DNA from: Ramlibacter ginsenosidimutans
Lineage (GTDB): Bacteria; Pseudomonadota; Gammaproteobacteria; Burkholderiales; Burkholderiaceae_C
Length of the DNA stretch: 64,000 nucleotides
Direction: 5' to 3'
Assembly: GCF_016654015.1 (NCBI RefSeq)
Contig: NZ_JAEPWM010000004.1
Location: 1-64,000, forward strand
The notes under the pieces are model-generated. The model made no database searches. It was not told the DNA's origin and saw only the letters and a list, made by a program, of their open reading frames with translations. This document shows, in pieces, positions 52,101 to 64,000 of this stretch. The position numbers and the translations under genes are program-made. Positions within the stretch are counted from its first letter, which is position 1. Each line of letters begins with the position of its first letter.

Positions 52101-55100
52101 CTAGTTGCTGCGCGTCGCGTCCGGTCCGCCCTCAGGCTGCGCCGTCGCCAGCTTCCCGACGCCGAGCGACAGGCCGCTGCCCACCAGCTTGTCTTTCGCG
52201 GGCCGTGCCGCGGGCGCTGCGATGGTCACGCGGTTCGCGTCCAGGCCCAGCTTCACTATGGTGTCGCGCATGGCGTTGGCACGCGCTTGCGCCAGTTCCA
52301 CGAGTCCCTCATCGGCGATGGGCACCTGTTTCGTCAACCTGTCCAGCAGCTCCGCATGGAAAGCGGACGGCGCGCCGTCGTCGCGCGTCTTGAACCGGCG
52401 TCCCAGGCGCTCGACGAATTCACTGTCCATCACGCGTGCCACACCGCCTGCATCCTTGTCCTTGTAGCTCGCCCGCAGCTTCTGGTACTCGCCGGCGCCC
52501 GCCACCTGCGCGTAGCGGTCCTCGAGCCAGGTCTGCACCTTGTAGTTGTTCACGTCCACGGGCCCGGGCGGCTCGCCCGGCGCCAGCTTGAGGCCGGCCG
52601 CGGTGGCCGCCTCCTTGCGCATCGCGGCGTCCTGCAGGGCGCGACGGTCCGCCGCGGGGTCGTAGCCCGGCTGGATGGTCAGCGTGAGCGAGGGTCGCTT
52701 GGCGAGCGCTTCCGCCAGCGTCTTCAGCTTCTCCTGCTCGGGCGGCAGCAGCACTCTGCTGCCCGGGTCGAACCCTGCGGCCTCGAACTTCTCGGTTTCG
52801 CCGCCGAGCAGTGCGCCCAGCGCGCGGAAGGGCGCCGTGACGATCCTGGTGAGCACGTTGACGAGGGCCTTCCAGACGATCGCGCCATAGCTGAACTGCG
52901 GGTCGTCCAGGCTGCCCGACACGGGCAGGTCGAGGTCGATCACGCCGTTGCTGTCCTCCAGCAGGGCGATGGCCAGGTCCAGCGGCAACTTGCTGGCGCT
53001 GGGACTGTCCACTGGCTCGCCCAGGCGCAGCCTGGTCACGATGAACTTGTTGGTGCCGGCCAGCTGGCGTTGCCTGATCTTGTATTCGAGGTCCACCGAC
53101 AGCCGCCCCGACGCGATCTTGCGGCCGGCGAACTTGCCCGAGTACGGCGTGAGCCGCGTCATCTCCAGGTTGCGGAACGCCAGCGTCAGGTCCGTGGACT
53201 CGGTCGCGCGGAACGGCTGGATCGCGCCGCGGATGCGCGCCGAGCCGTAGTCGTCGACCTGGCCATCGAGCTCCACCTGCGCATTGGACGCCGGGTCGGT
53301 CGACAGCCCCGTCACCACGCCGGAGAGGTCGTGCATGCGCGTGCCGAACTGCGGGGTGAGCGACAGGTCGGCGAATTCGGCGCTGCCGCCGATGACGCGC
53401 AGGCGCTCCACGGTGACGGGGAACGCGGGAGGTGCGGCGGTCGATGGAGGAGCGCTCGACGTCGCAACTACGGGCGTCACGGCAGGCGCCGGTTTCTTCG
53501 CCGACGTGCGCAGGATGCGCTGCAGGTTCAGCGTCTGGTCCTCGAAGATGATCACCTTGCCGAAGGGCTCGCGCGCCACCAGCTCGCCGATGTGGGCACT
53601 GTCCGGGCCGAGCGTCAGCCGCAGCGCGTCGGACGACAGCTTCTTCCATCCCAGGAAGGGCTGGCCCGTGTCCTCCTCGGTGATGGCCAGGCCGTCCACC
53701 GCGAAGCCGCCCGTGTAGGCCAGCGCCATGCCCTTCCTGCCGGGGCCGAACACCAGCTTGCCGCGCGTATTCGCCGCACCCGCATCCAGGCGCAGCTGCG
53801 CGAACTGGTTGACGTAGGGCGCGAACGGCTTGAGCGAGAGGCCGGCGAGCCGCAGTTCGAGCTGCCCCGAGGGCGTGCCGGGGACGATCGTGCCCTTCGC
53901 CTCCAGCCGGCCACCCTGCTTCACGGTGAATGCGGCTTCCACCGGGATCGCGCGGGAGAGGTCCAGTCCCACATCGCGCAACTGCACGGTGCCTTGCGCC
54001 AAGTCGAGCGTCACGGGCGTCGCGGAGGACGCGTCCACCAGTTGCAACTGCAGGTCGTCGGCGGCGACGCGCACGATCTTCATTGCGGGCGCGGTCGATG
54101 GCGCCACGGCTGCAGGTGCGGGCGGCGCCTGCGCAGTCCGGCGCAGGATGTCGCTCCAGTTCAGCCGCTGCTGCTTGTCGAGGCGGACCAGTGCGCGTGC
54201 ACCGTCGAGCCCGATGGCTTCGATGTCGACGCGATTGGCTGGCAGGGCCATGCGCGCATTCACCAGCGTCGCGCGCTGCAGTTGCGCGACCGATTCGTCG
54301 CCCGAGCGAAGTTCCACCGGGCCCATGGAAGCTTGAACCGAGCCCAGATCGACCATGGTCTGCGGTCCCAGCTCGCCCGCGACAGAGGCGCTCAGCTCGA
54401 AGGCCTGGGCCGTCGCGGAGAGCGGCTTGGCATAACCGAGATCCGTCCACTTCGCGGACCAGCCGGCCAGGCGCACGGTGCCGACCGCGAACTTCCACGG
54501 CGACCGGGCCTGCGCCGCGGCCTTCACGACGGCGCCGCGACGGTCCGCGCCGCCTTCGGCCGGCGCCGTGAACACCGCCGCCCAGTCCAGCGCGCCGTGC
54601 GCATCGCGCGTGGCCGCCAGTGCGCCGCCTTCGAGCGTCACCGCGCCGGCGCGGAACTCGCGCCGAAGGAGGTCGAACGAGAGGTCGTCGAAGCGTGCCG
54701 TCGCAAGCTGCAGCAAGGGCGCGCCGCCGCCGCGCGGCGTGAGCGCGAAGTCGCGAAGGACCAGGTTGCCCTTCGAGATCTCCAGATCGGGGACGGCCTG
54801 CCGGCCCGGCCCGCGCAGCAATGCGAACCGGTACTGCAGCGCCGCCGCGAGCGTGCCCGAGGGCACCGCGGCGAGCGGGTTCTGCACGGCGCCCAGCACG
54901 CGGCCGATGCGTGCCCCTTGCAGCTCCAGCTCGCCTTCCGACGAGAGCGGATTGACCGAGAGCTGACCCTTCCAGCGCAAGGTGCCGCCCTGCTCCGGCA
55001 GGCGCGCCGCGAGCAGGTAGTCGCCGCTGTCCTCGGGCAGCGTCGACAGGCTGTCGAGCTCCACGCCCAGCGGCGTGAACGCCGCCTTGTACGGATCGCC

Positions 55101-55595
55101 CGGCCGGTCGGCATCGACGTACTCGATGTCGCCGTTCGCCACCTGCAGGTGATCGATCAGCACGCGCACCATGCGATCGGAAGGCGGCCCGTTGGTCTTC
55201 GCGAGCAAGGCGTCCCAGTTCAGCGCGCCACCGCGTCGCACCTCCACTCGCAGTCGCGGGCGCTCCAGCAAGATGGAGCGCAGGCGCCATGCCCAGCGTG
55301 TGACGCCGTCGACGTCGAGATTCACGTAGAGCTTGTCGGCGCCCGCCAGCAGCGCACCACTGGGCTCGGCGAGCGCGAGGCCTTGCACCCGCAGCTCCAG
55401 CGTGAGCGGGTTGAAGTCGACGCGCTCGGCGGACAGCTTGCTGGCCAGGAAGCGTTCACCGGCCCAGGGAAGCACCTTCCGCGCGAGCGGGTCGACGAGG
55501 AAGAAGCCGAAGAGCAGGTACAGCCCGAACGCTCCGGCCACGATGAGGAAGGGCAGGCTGCGCAGGAAACCGGCAACGCGTCGCCACATGAACAA
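52101..55595 (-). CDS. DUF748 (AsmA-like) envelope protein
   Basis: This 1164-residue protein has an N-terminal membrane helix (about residues 13-33, IVAGAFGLYLLFGFFLV) and then a very long periplasmic part of repeated beta-strand units with the DUF748 features. These include ERVDFNPLTLELRVQGLALAEP near 55-76 and RKIASGRLSVDLEYKIRQRQLAGTNKF near 850. The C-terminal section ends with an OmpA-like PPEQEKLKTLAEALAKRPSL (about 985-1004). AsmA/YhdP-like proteins are thought to carry phospholipids between membranes; DUF748 members are less studied. ATG 55595 or 55589 may start it; the difference is two residues. It is transcribed alone. Confidence 0.85.
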   Translation of the reverse strand: MFMWRRVAGFLRSLPFLIVAGAFGLYLLFGFFLVDPLARKVLPWAGERFLASKLSAERVDFNPLTLELRVQGLALAEPSGALLAGADKLYVNLDVDGVTRWAWRLRSILLERPRLRVEVRRGGALNWDALLAKTNGPPSDRMVRVLIDHLQVANGDIEYVDADRPGDPYKAAFTPLGVELDSLSTLPEDSGDYLLAARLPEQGGTLRWKGQLSVNPLSSEGELELQGARIGRVLGAVQNPLAAVPSGTLAAALQYRFALLRGPGRQAVPDLEISKGNLVLRDFALTPRGGGAPLLQLATARFDDLSFDLLRREFRAGAVTLEGGALAATRDAHGALDWAAVFTAPAEGGADRRGAVVKAAAQARSPWKFAVGTVRLAGWSAKWTDLGYAKPLSATAQAFELSASVAGELGPQTMVDLGSVQASMGPVELRSGDESVAQLQRATLVNARMALPANRVDIEAIGLDGARALVRLDKQQRLNWSDILRRTAQAPPAPAAVAPSTAPAMKIVRVAADDLQLQLVDASSATPVTLDLAQGTVQLRDVGLDLSRAIPVEAAFTVKQGGRLEAKGTIVPGTPSGQLELRLAGLSLKPFAPYVNQFAQLRLDAGAANTRGKLVFGPGRKGMALAYTGGFAVDGLAITEEDTGQPFLGWKKLSSDALRLTLGPDSAHIGELVAREPFGKVIIFEDQTLNLQRILRTSAKKPAPAVTPVVATSSAPPSTAAPPAFPVTVERLRVIGGSAEFADLSLTPQFGTRMHDLSGVVTGLSTDPASNAQVELDGQVDDYGSARIRGAIQPFRATESTDLTLAFRNLEMTRLTPYSGKFAGRKIASGRLSVDLEYKIRQRQLAGTNKFIVTRLRLGEPVDSPSASKLPLDLAIALLEDSNGVIDLDLPVSGSLDDPQFSYGAIVWKALVNVLTRIVTAPFRALGALLGGETEKFEAAGFDPGSRVLLPPEQEKLKTLAEALAKRPSLTLTIQPGYDPAADRRALQDAAMRKEAATAAGLKLAPGEPPGPVDVNNYKVQTWLEDRYAQVAGAGEYQKLRASYKDKDAGGVARVMDSEFVERLGRRFKTRDDGAPSAFHAELLDRLTKQVPIADEGLVELAQARANAMRDTIVKLGLDANRVTIAAPAARPAKDKLVGSGLSLGVGKLATAQPEGGPDATRSN

Positions 55596-55804
55596 GCCTC
55601 GCAGCGTTGGCAGCGGCGGGGCGCCCGCCGGGAATGCTGGTGGCCACTCTAGCGCGGGTGGAGGGCGTCGGGAAAGGGACCTTGGGGCAATGGATCAGGT
55701 CGAGCGCCGCTCACCGCAGCCCTCTCGCGGAGGCCTCTCGCGGAGGCAGAGGCAGCAAGCGCAGCAGGCGAGCGCCGCCTCCCCCGGAGGGTCGGATCAA
55801 CCGA

Positions 55805-56482
55805 TCAGGCCGCGACGCGGAACTTCAGGAGAGGCAGCAGGGCCAGCGGTGTCTCGATGTGGACGTCCGCGCCCCAGTCCTTCACGTCGGTGGCGCCGAG
55901 GTAGCCGTAGGTGGCGGCGACGGTGCCCATCCCCGCGGCCTTGCCGGCCTGCACGTCACGCACGTCATCGCCCACGTAGAGGCACTCGATCGGCTTCACA
56001 CCCACCTGCCGCGCCGCTTCCAGCAACGGCGCAGGGTGCGGCTTCGAATACGGCGTCGAGTCGCCGCCCACCACCGCACGCGCGCTCGCGAAGAGCGGCA
56101 TGCCCTTGGTCAGCGGCCCGGTGAAGCGCATGGACTTGTTGGTCACGACGCCCCACGGCACGTCGCGTTCCACCAGCGAGTCGATCAGTTGCTTGACGCC
56201 TTCGAACACATACGTCCGCTGGGTCATGCACGCTTCGTAGTTGCGGAAGAACTCTTCGCGCAGCGCCGGGAAGTCCGCATGGTCCGGCGTGATGCCGAAG
56301 GCGACGCCCAGCATGCCGCGGGCGCCGGCGCCCGCCATGGGGCGGTAGCGTTCGTACGGCAGCGACGGCAGGCCGCGCGCAATGCGCATCTGGTCGGCCG
56401 CGGCCCCGAGATCGGGGGCGCTGTCGATCAAGGTGCCGTCCAGGTCGAAGAGGACGGCCTTCACGTCGTGCGCGATCATCAT
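55805..56482 (-). CDS. gph: Phosphoglycolate phosphatase (HAD family)
   Basis: This 225-residue HAD phosphatase has motif I FDLDGTLIDSAPDLG (about 11-25), motif II Thr-Asn in GVVTNKS (about 107-113), lysine in YSKPHPAP (about 139-146) and motif III YVGDDVRDVQAG. It hydrolyses 2-phosphoglycolate formed from DNA-repair products. Two adjacent ATGs (56482, 56479) are possible; the family begins shortly after. It lies three bases after ubiG, the standard Burkholderiales ubiG-gph pair. Confidence 0.9.
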   Translation of the reverse strand: MMIAHDVKAVLFDLDGTLIDSAPDLGAAADQMRIARGLPSLPYERYRPMAGAGARGMLGVAFGITPDHADFPALREEFFRNYEACMTQRTYVFEGVKQLIDSLVERDVPWGVVTNKSMRFTGPLTKGMPLFASARAVVGGDSTPYSKPHPAPLLEAARQVGVKPIECLYVGDDVRDVQAGKAAGMGTVAATYGYLGATDVKDWGADVHIETPLALLPLLKFRVAA

Positions 56483-56484
56483 GA

Positions 56485-57192
56485 TCAGGGTTTGCGGGCG
56501 GCCGCCAGGTAGTTGACGCTCGTGTCGCCACTGAGCCGGTAGCGACGCGTGAGCGGGTTGTATTCCATGCCCTGCGTCTGGAGCACGTCCAGGCCCGCGC
56601 TGCGGGCCCAGCCCGCCAGCTCGCTGGGCTTGATGAACTTCAGGTATTCGTGGGTGCCGCGCGGCAGCAGGTTCAGCACGTACTCCGCGCCGACGATCGC
56701 GAACAGGAACGCCTTGGCGTTGCGGTTGATGGTGGAGAAGAAGACCCAGCCGCCCGGCTTCACCAGCGTGGCGGCGGCCTGCACCACCGACTCCGGGCGC
56801 GGCACGTGTTCCAGCATCTCCATGCAGGTGACCACGTCGAACTGGCCCGCCTGCTCCTGCGCCAGCATCTCGGCGCTGGCCTCGCGGTATTCGACGTTGG
56901 GCGTTCCCGCCTCCAGCGCGTGGAGCTGCGCCACGCGCAGCGCCTTGGTCGAGAGGTCGATGCCCAGGACGCTGGCGCCCTTGCGCGCCATGCTGTCGGC
57001 CAGGATGCCGCCGCCGCAGCCGATGTCCACGACGCGCTTGCCCGCGAGTTGCGCGAGGCCGTCGATCCAGCCCAGGCGCAAGGGGTTGATCGCGTGCAGC
57101 GGCCCGAATTCGCTGTCCGGGTCCCACCAGCGGTGGGCCTGCTCGGAGAACTTGGCGAGTTCGACCGGGTCGGCGTTCAGGGCTTCGTTCAT
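56485..57192 (-). CDS. ubiG: Ubiquinone biosynthesis O-methyltransferase
   Basis: This 235-residue SAM-dependent methyltransferase opens with the UbiG region [31 protein letters not shown] and has the SAM motif [16 protein letters not shown] (about 54-69), followed by the motif II acid in VLGIDLS. It performs both O-methylations in ubiquinone synthesis. ATG at 57192 gives full length. It ends three bases before gph, so the two are cotranscribed. Confidence 0.93.
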   Translation of the reverse strand: MNEALNADPVELAKFSEQAHRWWDPDSEFGPLHAINPLRLGWIDGLAQLAGKRVVDIGCGGGILADSMARKGASVLGIDLSTKALRVAQLHALEAGTPNVEYREASAEMLAQEQAGQFDVVTCMEMLEHVPRPESVVQAAATLVKPGGWVFFSTINRNAKAFLFAIVGAEYVLNLLPRGTHEYLKFIKPSELAGWARSAGLDVLQTQGMEYNPLTRRYRLSGDTSVNYLAAARKP

Positions 57193-57233
57193 GGCTGGGG
57201 CAGATTGTCAGTCAGCTGGCTCGTGAGTAAATG

Positions 57234-57260
57234 AAAAAGGGCCCGCAGCGCGGGCCCTTT
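57234..57260 (-). terminator. Terminator of the OmpA-family gene
   Basis: A stem GGGCCCGC/GCGGGCCC flanked by AAAAA and TTT lies between ubiG and the OmpA-family gene. On the minus strand the T tract follows the hairpin, consistent with termination of the ompA-like transcript before ubiG. Confidence 0.85.
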
Positions 57261-57282
57261 GTGCAGCTTTTCTCGCTGGCGT

Positions 57283-58011
57283 TTACTGATTGGCGCGCGT
57301 GCCGACCACTTCGATTTCCACGCGGCGGTTCTTCGCGCGGCCTTCGGCGGTCTTGTTGTCGGCGACGGGCTGCTTCTCGCCCTTGCCTTCCGTGTACACG
57401 CGGTTCTTCTCGATGCCCTTGGACACGAGATAGGCCTTCACGGCTTCCGCGCGGCGCACGGACAGCTTCTGGTTGTACGTGTCGGTGCCGACGGAGTCGG
57501 TGTGGCCCACGGCGATGATCACTTCGAGGTTGATGCCCTGGATCTTGCCGACCAGGTCATCCAGCTTCGCCTTGCCTTCGGGCTTCAGGACGGCCTTGTC
57601 GAAGTCGAAGAACGCGTCGGCGGCGTAGGTCACCTTGGTGGCGGCGGGCGGCTGGGGAGCCGGGGCCGGCGGTTGCGCAGCCGGGGCCGGGGCGGGCGCC
57701 GGGGCAGCCATGGGCGCCGGAGCCGGGGCCGGGGCGGCAGCCACGAGGGCGCCGTCGCAGCCGACCGCAGCAGTGGCGGGGGTCCAGTTGGCATCGCGCC
57801 AGCACAGTTCGTTGGTGCCGTTGCGCCAGACGTATTCGCCCGTGCCGTTCTGCCAGTTGTCGACCTGGGTGCCGCCGTTGGCCGCAACCACGCGCGTTCC
57901 TGCGGGCATCGGCGCCGCGGCCGTGGAGGCCATCGGCATGTGCATGCTGCCGCAGCCAGTCAGGGCCGCAGCGGAGGCAAACATCAGCGCCACTTTGTTC
58001 AGTTTCTTCAT
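57283..58011 (-). CDS. OmpA-family outer-membrane lipoprotein
   Basis: This 242-residue protein has a lipoprotein-like signal (MKKLNKVALMFASAAALTGC, lipobox Cys20), a central Ala/Pro-rich hinge (about 85-120) and a C-terminal OmpA peptidoglycan-binding domain. That domain has FFDFDKAVLKPEGKAKLDDL (about 133-152), VIIAVGHTDSVGTD and LSVRRAEAVKAYLVSKGI. The conserved Asp and Arg that bind diaminopimelate are in GHTDS and AKNRRVEIEV. It ties the outer membrane to peptidoglycan. It is a single gene divergent from gyrA. Confidence 0.88.
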   Translation of the reverse strand: MKKLNKVALMFASAAALTGCGSMHMPMASTAAAPMPAGTRVVAANGGTQVDNWQNGTGEYVWRNGTNELCWRDANWTPATAAVGCDGALVAAAPAPAPAPMAAPAPAPAPAAQPPAPAPQPPAATKVTYAADAFFDFDKAVLKPEGKAKLDDLVGKIQGINLEVIIAVGHTDSVGTDTYNQKLSVRRAEAVKAYLVSKGIEKNRVYTEGKGEKQPVADNKTAEGRAKNRRVEIEVVGTRANQ

Positions 58012-58243
58012 GGTTCTCCTCTTGGGGAAAAGATTTCGCAGCAGCGCTGCGCCAACACTACGTCCTGCGTGACCTATTCACCAGTTACGTTCGGCTCATT
58101 GTGCCATAGGGCCTTATGCCTTGGCCGGCTCGACCGCTGGGAGTTCGTAGGACGAAAGCCCAATTCCTCTCCCGATGTTGCCGCGTCGCCACATCCGAGC
58201 AAAAACGTAAAATCTTCGGTTTCCCGCCTCTTGACGGAACCCA

Positions 58244-60876
<2,633 letters not shown>

Positions 60877-60877
<1 letters not shown>

Positions 60878-61959
60878 TGCCCAAGACACTCTCCGAACTC
60901 CGCGCCGGAATCGACCAGGTCGACCGCGAACTCCTGACGCTGCTGAACCGGCGCGCCGCGCTGGCCAACGAGGTGGGCGAGCTCAAGCGTGCCGAGGGCT
61001 CGCCCGTGTTCCGTCCGGAGCGCGAGGCGCAGGTCATCAACGGCATGCAGGCCGCCAACCCCGGGCCGCTGAAGGACGACAACATCGCCCACATCTGGCG
61101 CGAGATCATGTCCGCCTGCCGCGCGCTGGAAGCGCCGCAGCGCGTGGCCTATCTCGGGCCGGCCGGCACCTACAGCGAGCAGGCGGCGCTGCAATTCTTC
61201 GGCTCCAGCATCGCCCGCGTGCCGTGCGTGAGCATCGACGAGGTGTTCCAGTCCGCCACTTCGGGCGCCGCCGATTTCGGCGTCGTGCCGGTGGAGAACA
61301 ACACCGAGGGCGTGGTGACGCGCTCGCTCGACCTGTTTCTGGGCACGCCGCTGCACATCATCGGCGAGACCAGCCTGCTGGTGCGCCACCACCTCCTGCG
61401 CAAGGACGCCTCGCTGCAGGGCATCGAAGTGGTCGTGGCCCACCCGCAGGCGCTGGCGCAGTGCCAGGGCTGGCTGAACAACCACCTGCCCGACGTGGAG
61501 CGGCGCGCCGTCTCCAGCAACGCGGAAGGCGCACGCCTGGCGGCCGAACATCCCGAGTGGGCGGCGATCGCCAGCGACCGGGCGGCGAACGAATTCGGGC
61601 TGCACATTGCGGCGCAGGCGATCCAGGACGACCCGTTCAACCGCACGCGCTTCGCCGTGGTCTGCCTGCCGCAGGTGCTGGCCGCGCCGGACGCCTCGGG
61701 CAAGGACTGCGTGAGCCTGATCGTGTCGGTGCCCAACAAGCCGGGCGCCGTCCACGACATCCTGGTCCCGCTCAAGCAGCATGGGGTGTCGATGACGCGC
61801 TTCGAGTCGCGTCCGGCCCGCTCGGGCCAGTGGGAATACTATTTCTACATCGACCTGCAGGGCCATCCCTCGCAGCCGCACGTCGCGGCGGCGCTGAAGG
61901 ACCTGCAGGCACTGTGCGCGTTCTACAAGGTGCTGGGCACCTACCCACTGGGCGAATAA
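60877..61959 (+). CDS. pheA: Chorismate mutase / prephenate dehydratase
   Basis: This 360-residue bifunctional enzyme makes phenylpyruvate from chorismate. An AroQ-type mutase domain covers about residues 3-85 (RAGIDQVDRELLTLLNRRAALANEVGELK), a dehydratase domain about 90-270 (VAYLGPAGTYSEQAA; VPVENNTEG with the catalytic Thr-region; RTRFAVV), and an ACT regulatory domain about 280-355 (SLIVSVPNKPGAVHDILVPL; MTRFESRPAR for phenylalanine inhibition). It lies between gyrA and tyrA. Confidence 0.95.
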
Positions 61960-61971
61960 GGCAATAACGAC

Positions 61972-62850
61972 ATGGCGATGTTCGAGCAGTTGGGTTTGAT
62001 CGGGTGCGGCCTCATGGGCGGCTCGTTCGCCATGGCGATGAAGCGCGCGGGACTCGTCAAGCGGGTGGTGGGCTACAGCAAGTCCCCGTCCACGACCGAG
62101 CGCGCGCGCCAGATGGGCGTGATCGACGTCGAGGCGCCCTCGGCATTGCTCGCCGTCTCGGGCGCCGACATCGTGCTGCTGGCCGTGCCGGTCGCGGCGA
62201 CCGAGGCGACCTTCAAGGCGATCCGGCACCTCGTCACGGCCAACATGCTCGTGATGGACGTCGGCTCGACCAAGCGCGACGTCGTCGAAGCCGCGCACCG
62301 CGTGCTGCGGGACCACGTGGCCTCCTTCGTGCCTGCGCACCCGATCGCCGGCAAGGAAGTCTCGGGCGTGGAGCATGCCGACCCGGACCTGTACCAGGGC
62401 AAGCAGGTCATCCTGACCCCGACGGAGCGGACGCTGCCGGCGCACGTGCGGCGCGCGCAGGAGCTGTGGGAGGGCCTGGGCTGCCACGTGCACCAGATGG
62501 CGCCCGAGTCGCACGACGCCGCCTTCGCCGCCGTGAGCCACCTGCCGCACCTGATCGCCTTCGCGCTGATGCACGGGATCCTGCACCAGTACAACGGCAA
62601 GGAATTCCTCGGTCTCGGCGGACCCGGCTTCAAGGACTTCACGCGCATTGCCGCCAGCGACCCCAAGATGTGGCGCGACATCCTGCTGGCCAACCGGGTC
62701 GAGCTGGTCGAGCAGGCCAAGATGTTCCAGCGCAGCCTGATGACCATGATGAAGCTGGCCGAGGACGGGGAGGGCGAGAAGCTCGAAGAGCTCATCACCG
62801 AAGCGAGCAACGCCCGCGCGCACTGGCGCATGGGCCAGAAGCTGAAGTAA
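61972..62850 (+). CDS. tyrA: Prephenate dehydrogenase
   Basis: This 292-residue TyrA has the NAD-binding GLIGCGLMGGSFAMAMKRAG near 8-27 and the catalytic His region VPAHPIAGKEVSGVEHADPDLYQGK (about 121-145). VSHLPHLIAFALMH lies further on (about 187-200), and there is no ACT or mutase domain. It oxidatively decarboxylates prephenate for tyrosine. It starts 12 bases after pheA and is followed by aroA after 27 bases, so aromatic amino acid genes are grouped. Confidence 0.93.
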   Translation: MAMFEQLGLIGCGLMGGSFAMAMKRAGLVKRVVGYSKSPSTTERARQMGVIDVEAPSALLAVSGADIVLLAVPVAATEATFKAIRHLVTANMLVMDVGSTKRDVVEAAHRVLRDHVASFVPAHPIAGKEVSGVEHADPDLYQGKQVILTPTERTLPAHVRRAQELWEGLGCHVHQMAPESHDAAFAAVSHLPHLIAFALMHGILHQYNGKEFLGLGGPGFKDFTRIAASDPKMWRDILLANRVELVEQAKMFQRSLMTMMKLAEDGEGEKLEELITEASNARAHWRMGQKLK

Positions 62851-62877
62851 CAAGGGAGCGGCCCACCGGGCCCGTGC

Positions 62878-64000
62878 ATGTTCGCCACCGCATTCCTGGA
62901 CCTGCCGCCGCTCGAGGAAGCCGCCGGCAAGGTCATCCTGCCCGGCTCCAAGAGCATTTCCAACCGCGTGCTGCTGCTGGCGGCCCTGTCGGAAGGCACG
63001 ACCGTCATCCACGACCTGCTGGAGTCGGATGACACGAAGGTCATGCTCGATGCGCTGAGGGCCTTGGGGTGCAGCGTGGTGCACAGTGGCCCTTCACTCG
63101 AGATCACGGGCTTCTCTCCTCCCCCCTCTGGGGGGAGGTCGGGTGGGGGGCGCTCGGCCCCGGAGCGCCCCCACCCCAACCCTCCCCCAAAGGGGGAGGG
63201 AGCAAAGAGGCTCTTCCTCGGCAACGCCGGCACCGCCATGCGGCCCCTCACGGCCGCCCTCGCCCTGCTCGGCGGCGATTACGAAGTCTCCGGCATCGCG
63301 CGCATGCACGAGCGCCCTATCGGCGACCTGGTCGATGCCCTGCGCCAGCTCGGCTGCCGCATCGACTACCTCGGCAACGAGGGCTACCCGCCGCTGCGCA
63401 TCCACCCGGCCGACGCCCTGCAGCTCGCCGCGCCGATCTCCGTGCGCGGGGACGTCTCCAGCCAGTTCCTCACCGCGTTGCTCATGGCCCTGCCCCTCGT
63501 GGCCACGCAGGACATCGTCATCGAAGTGGTCGGCGACCTGATCTCCAAGCCGTACATCGAGATCACGCTGAACATGCTGCAGCGCTTCGGCATCGCCGTG
63601 CGCCGCGACGGCTGGCAGCGCTTCATCATCCCCGCCGGCAGCCGCTACCAGTCGCCGGGCGAGATCCACGTCGAGGCCGACGCCTCCTCGGCCAGCTACT
63701 TCGTGGCCCTGGGCGCGCTGGCCGCCGTCGACCAGCCGGTACGCATCGAAGGCGTGGGCGCGGACTCGATCCAGGGGGACATCCGCTTCCTTGACGCCGC
63801 CCAGGCCATGGGAGCGCAGGTCACCAGCGGCCCCAACTGGCTCGAAGTGAAGCGCGGCGCCTGGCCGCTGAAGGCGATCGACCTGGACTGCAACCACATC
63901 CCCGACGCAGCGATGACGCTGGCGGTGATGGCGCTCTATGCCGACGGGATCAGCACGCTGCGCAACATCGCGAGCTGGCGCGTCAAGGAGACCGACCGCC
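62878..64000 (+). CDS. aroA: 3-phosphoshikimate 1-carboxyvinyltransferase (EPSP synthase), 3' end outside window
   Basis: The first 374 residues are present with no stop. The N-terminal substrate site is [20 protein letters not shown] (about 21-40, Lys25), and the phosphoenolpyruvate-site motif [17 protein letters not shown] is at about 112-128. Between LEITGF (residue 79) and KRLFLGNAG lies an insertion of roughly 30 residues, Pro/Gly/Arg-rich ([28 protein letters not shown]), which is the translation of three GC hairpins. E. coli and typical relatives have about ten residues there. The frame is preserved, so the enzyme may work with an extended loop. ATG 62878 gives the conserved N-terminus. 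Confidence 0.9.
   Translation, partial: MFATAFLDLPPLEEAAGKVILPGSKSISNRVLLLAALSEGTTVIHDLLESDDTKVMLDALRALGCSVVHSGPSLEITGFSPPPSGGRSGGGRSAPERPHPNPPPKGEGAKRLFLGNAGTAMRPLTAALALLGGDYEVSGIARMHERPIGDLVDALRQLGCRIDYLGNEGYPPLRIHPADALQLAAPISVRGDVSSQFLTALLMALPLVATQDIVIEVVGDLISKPYIEITLNMLQRFGIAVRRDGWQRFIIPAGSRYQSPGEIHVEADASSASYFVALGALAAVDQPVRIEGVGADSIQGDIRFLDAAQAMGAQVTSGPNWLEVKRGAWPLKAIDLDCNHIPDAAMTLAVMALYADGISTLRNIASWRVKETDR
63118..63199. repeat. Triple-hairpin palindromic element inserted in frame within aroA
   Basis: Three inverted repeats follow each other: 63118-63138 (CCTCCCCCC-TCT-GGGGGGAGG, perfect), about 63143-63173 (TGGGGGGCGCTC with GAGCGCCCCCA, one bulge), and 63181-63199 (CCTCCCCC-AAA-GGGGGAGG, perfect). 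The element keeps the aroA frame open in its own frame. A related single hairpin occurs at 52061-52091. Confidence 0.88.

Noticed and set aside
52287-55652. Long plus-strand open frame of about 1120 codons opposite the DUF748 gene
   Set aside because: Its composition is Arg/Gly/Gln/His-rich with no domain pattern; it is an antisense shadow that stays open because of high GC. The minus-strand frame has a membrane helix and family motifs.

Overview
The window is high-GC DNA from a betaproteobacterium, most likely of the order Burkholderiales and family Comamonadaceae (a Ramlibacter- or Variovorax-like organism; the genus is inferred, not proven). Three things support this: a tmRNA gene on the minus strand whose tag reads ANDERFALAA, the gene block ompA-like/ubiG/gph next to gyrA-pheA-tyrA-aroA, and an EPS-associated MarR regulator together with an EpsA/EpsE/EpsF/EpsG/EpsL exopolysaccharide set. 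There are no tRNA or rRNA genes, no CRISPR array and no recognisable transposase.

Layout. 1-6 kb holds housekeeping and accessory genes: an EI24/CysZ-like membrane protein, a UDP-glucuronate-type epimerase, a YdcF-like protein, a creatininase-family protein, a beta-propeller protein and a 16S rRNA pseudouridine synthase. 6.2-17.6 kb is polysaccharide locus 1, a tightly packed plus-strand operon: MarR-type EPS regulator, APH-like kinase, flippase, polymerase/ligase, acyltransferase, GT4, a putative nucleotidyltransferase/thymidylate-kinase-like fusion, two more GT4 and a DUF1972 rhamnosyltransferase. Parts of it, especially the polymerase, are visibly less GC-rich. 17.7-21.6 kb holds a quinone-reductase/MFS/DsbA-like operon (the last gene frameshifted) divergent from an AraC regulator. 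21.6-22.3 kb is an unknown Glu-rich protein.

22.5-49.2 kb is polysaccharide locus 2. A GH5 enzyme lies upstream. The plus-strand eps operon follows (EpsA regulator, undecaprenyl-phosphate sugar transferase, EpsL barrel, EpsE export, EpsF chain length, EpsG kinase, WecB/TagA glycosyltransferase). It converges with an eight-gene minus-strand operon (small exported protein, flippase, polymerase/ligase, three glycosyltransferases, GMC oxidoreductase, NAD-epimerase). Then come an acyltransferase-SGNH protein, a large GH5 lipoprotein and two tandem GH12 lipoproteins. Locus 1 has no visible initiating glycosyltransferase, so it may share the one in locus 2. Four predicted beta-glycanases around locus 2 suggest a beta-glucan-like exopolysaccharide that is trimmed or remodelled outside the cytoplasm.

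49.7-64 kb is core genome: ssrA, galE, a frameshifted YdcF-like gene, a DUF748 envelope protein, gph, ubiG, an OmpA-family lipoprotein, gyrA, pheA, tyrA and the 5' part of aroA. The aroA gene carries an in-frame triple-hairpin insertion. A palindromic intergenic repeat (core GGCTGGCGGTGAGC...AACCCCAGC) occurs at five places. Two genes carry apparent single-base frameshifts, which may be real or may be assembly errors.
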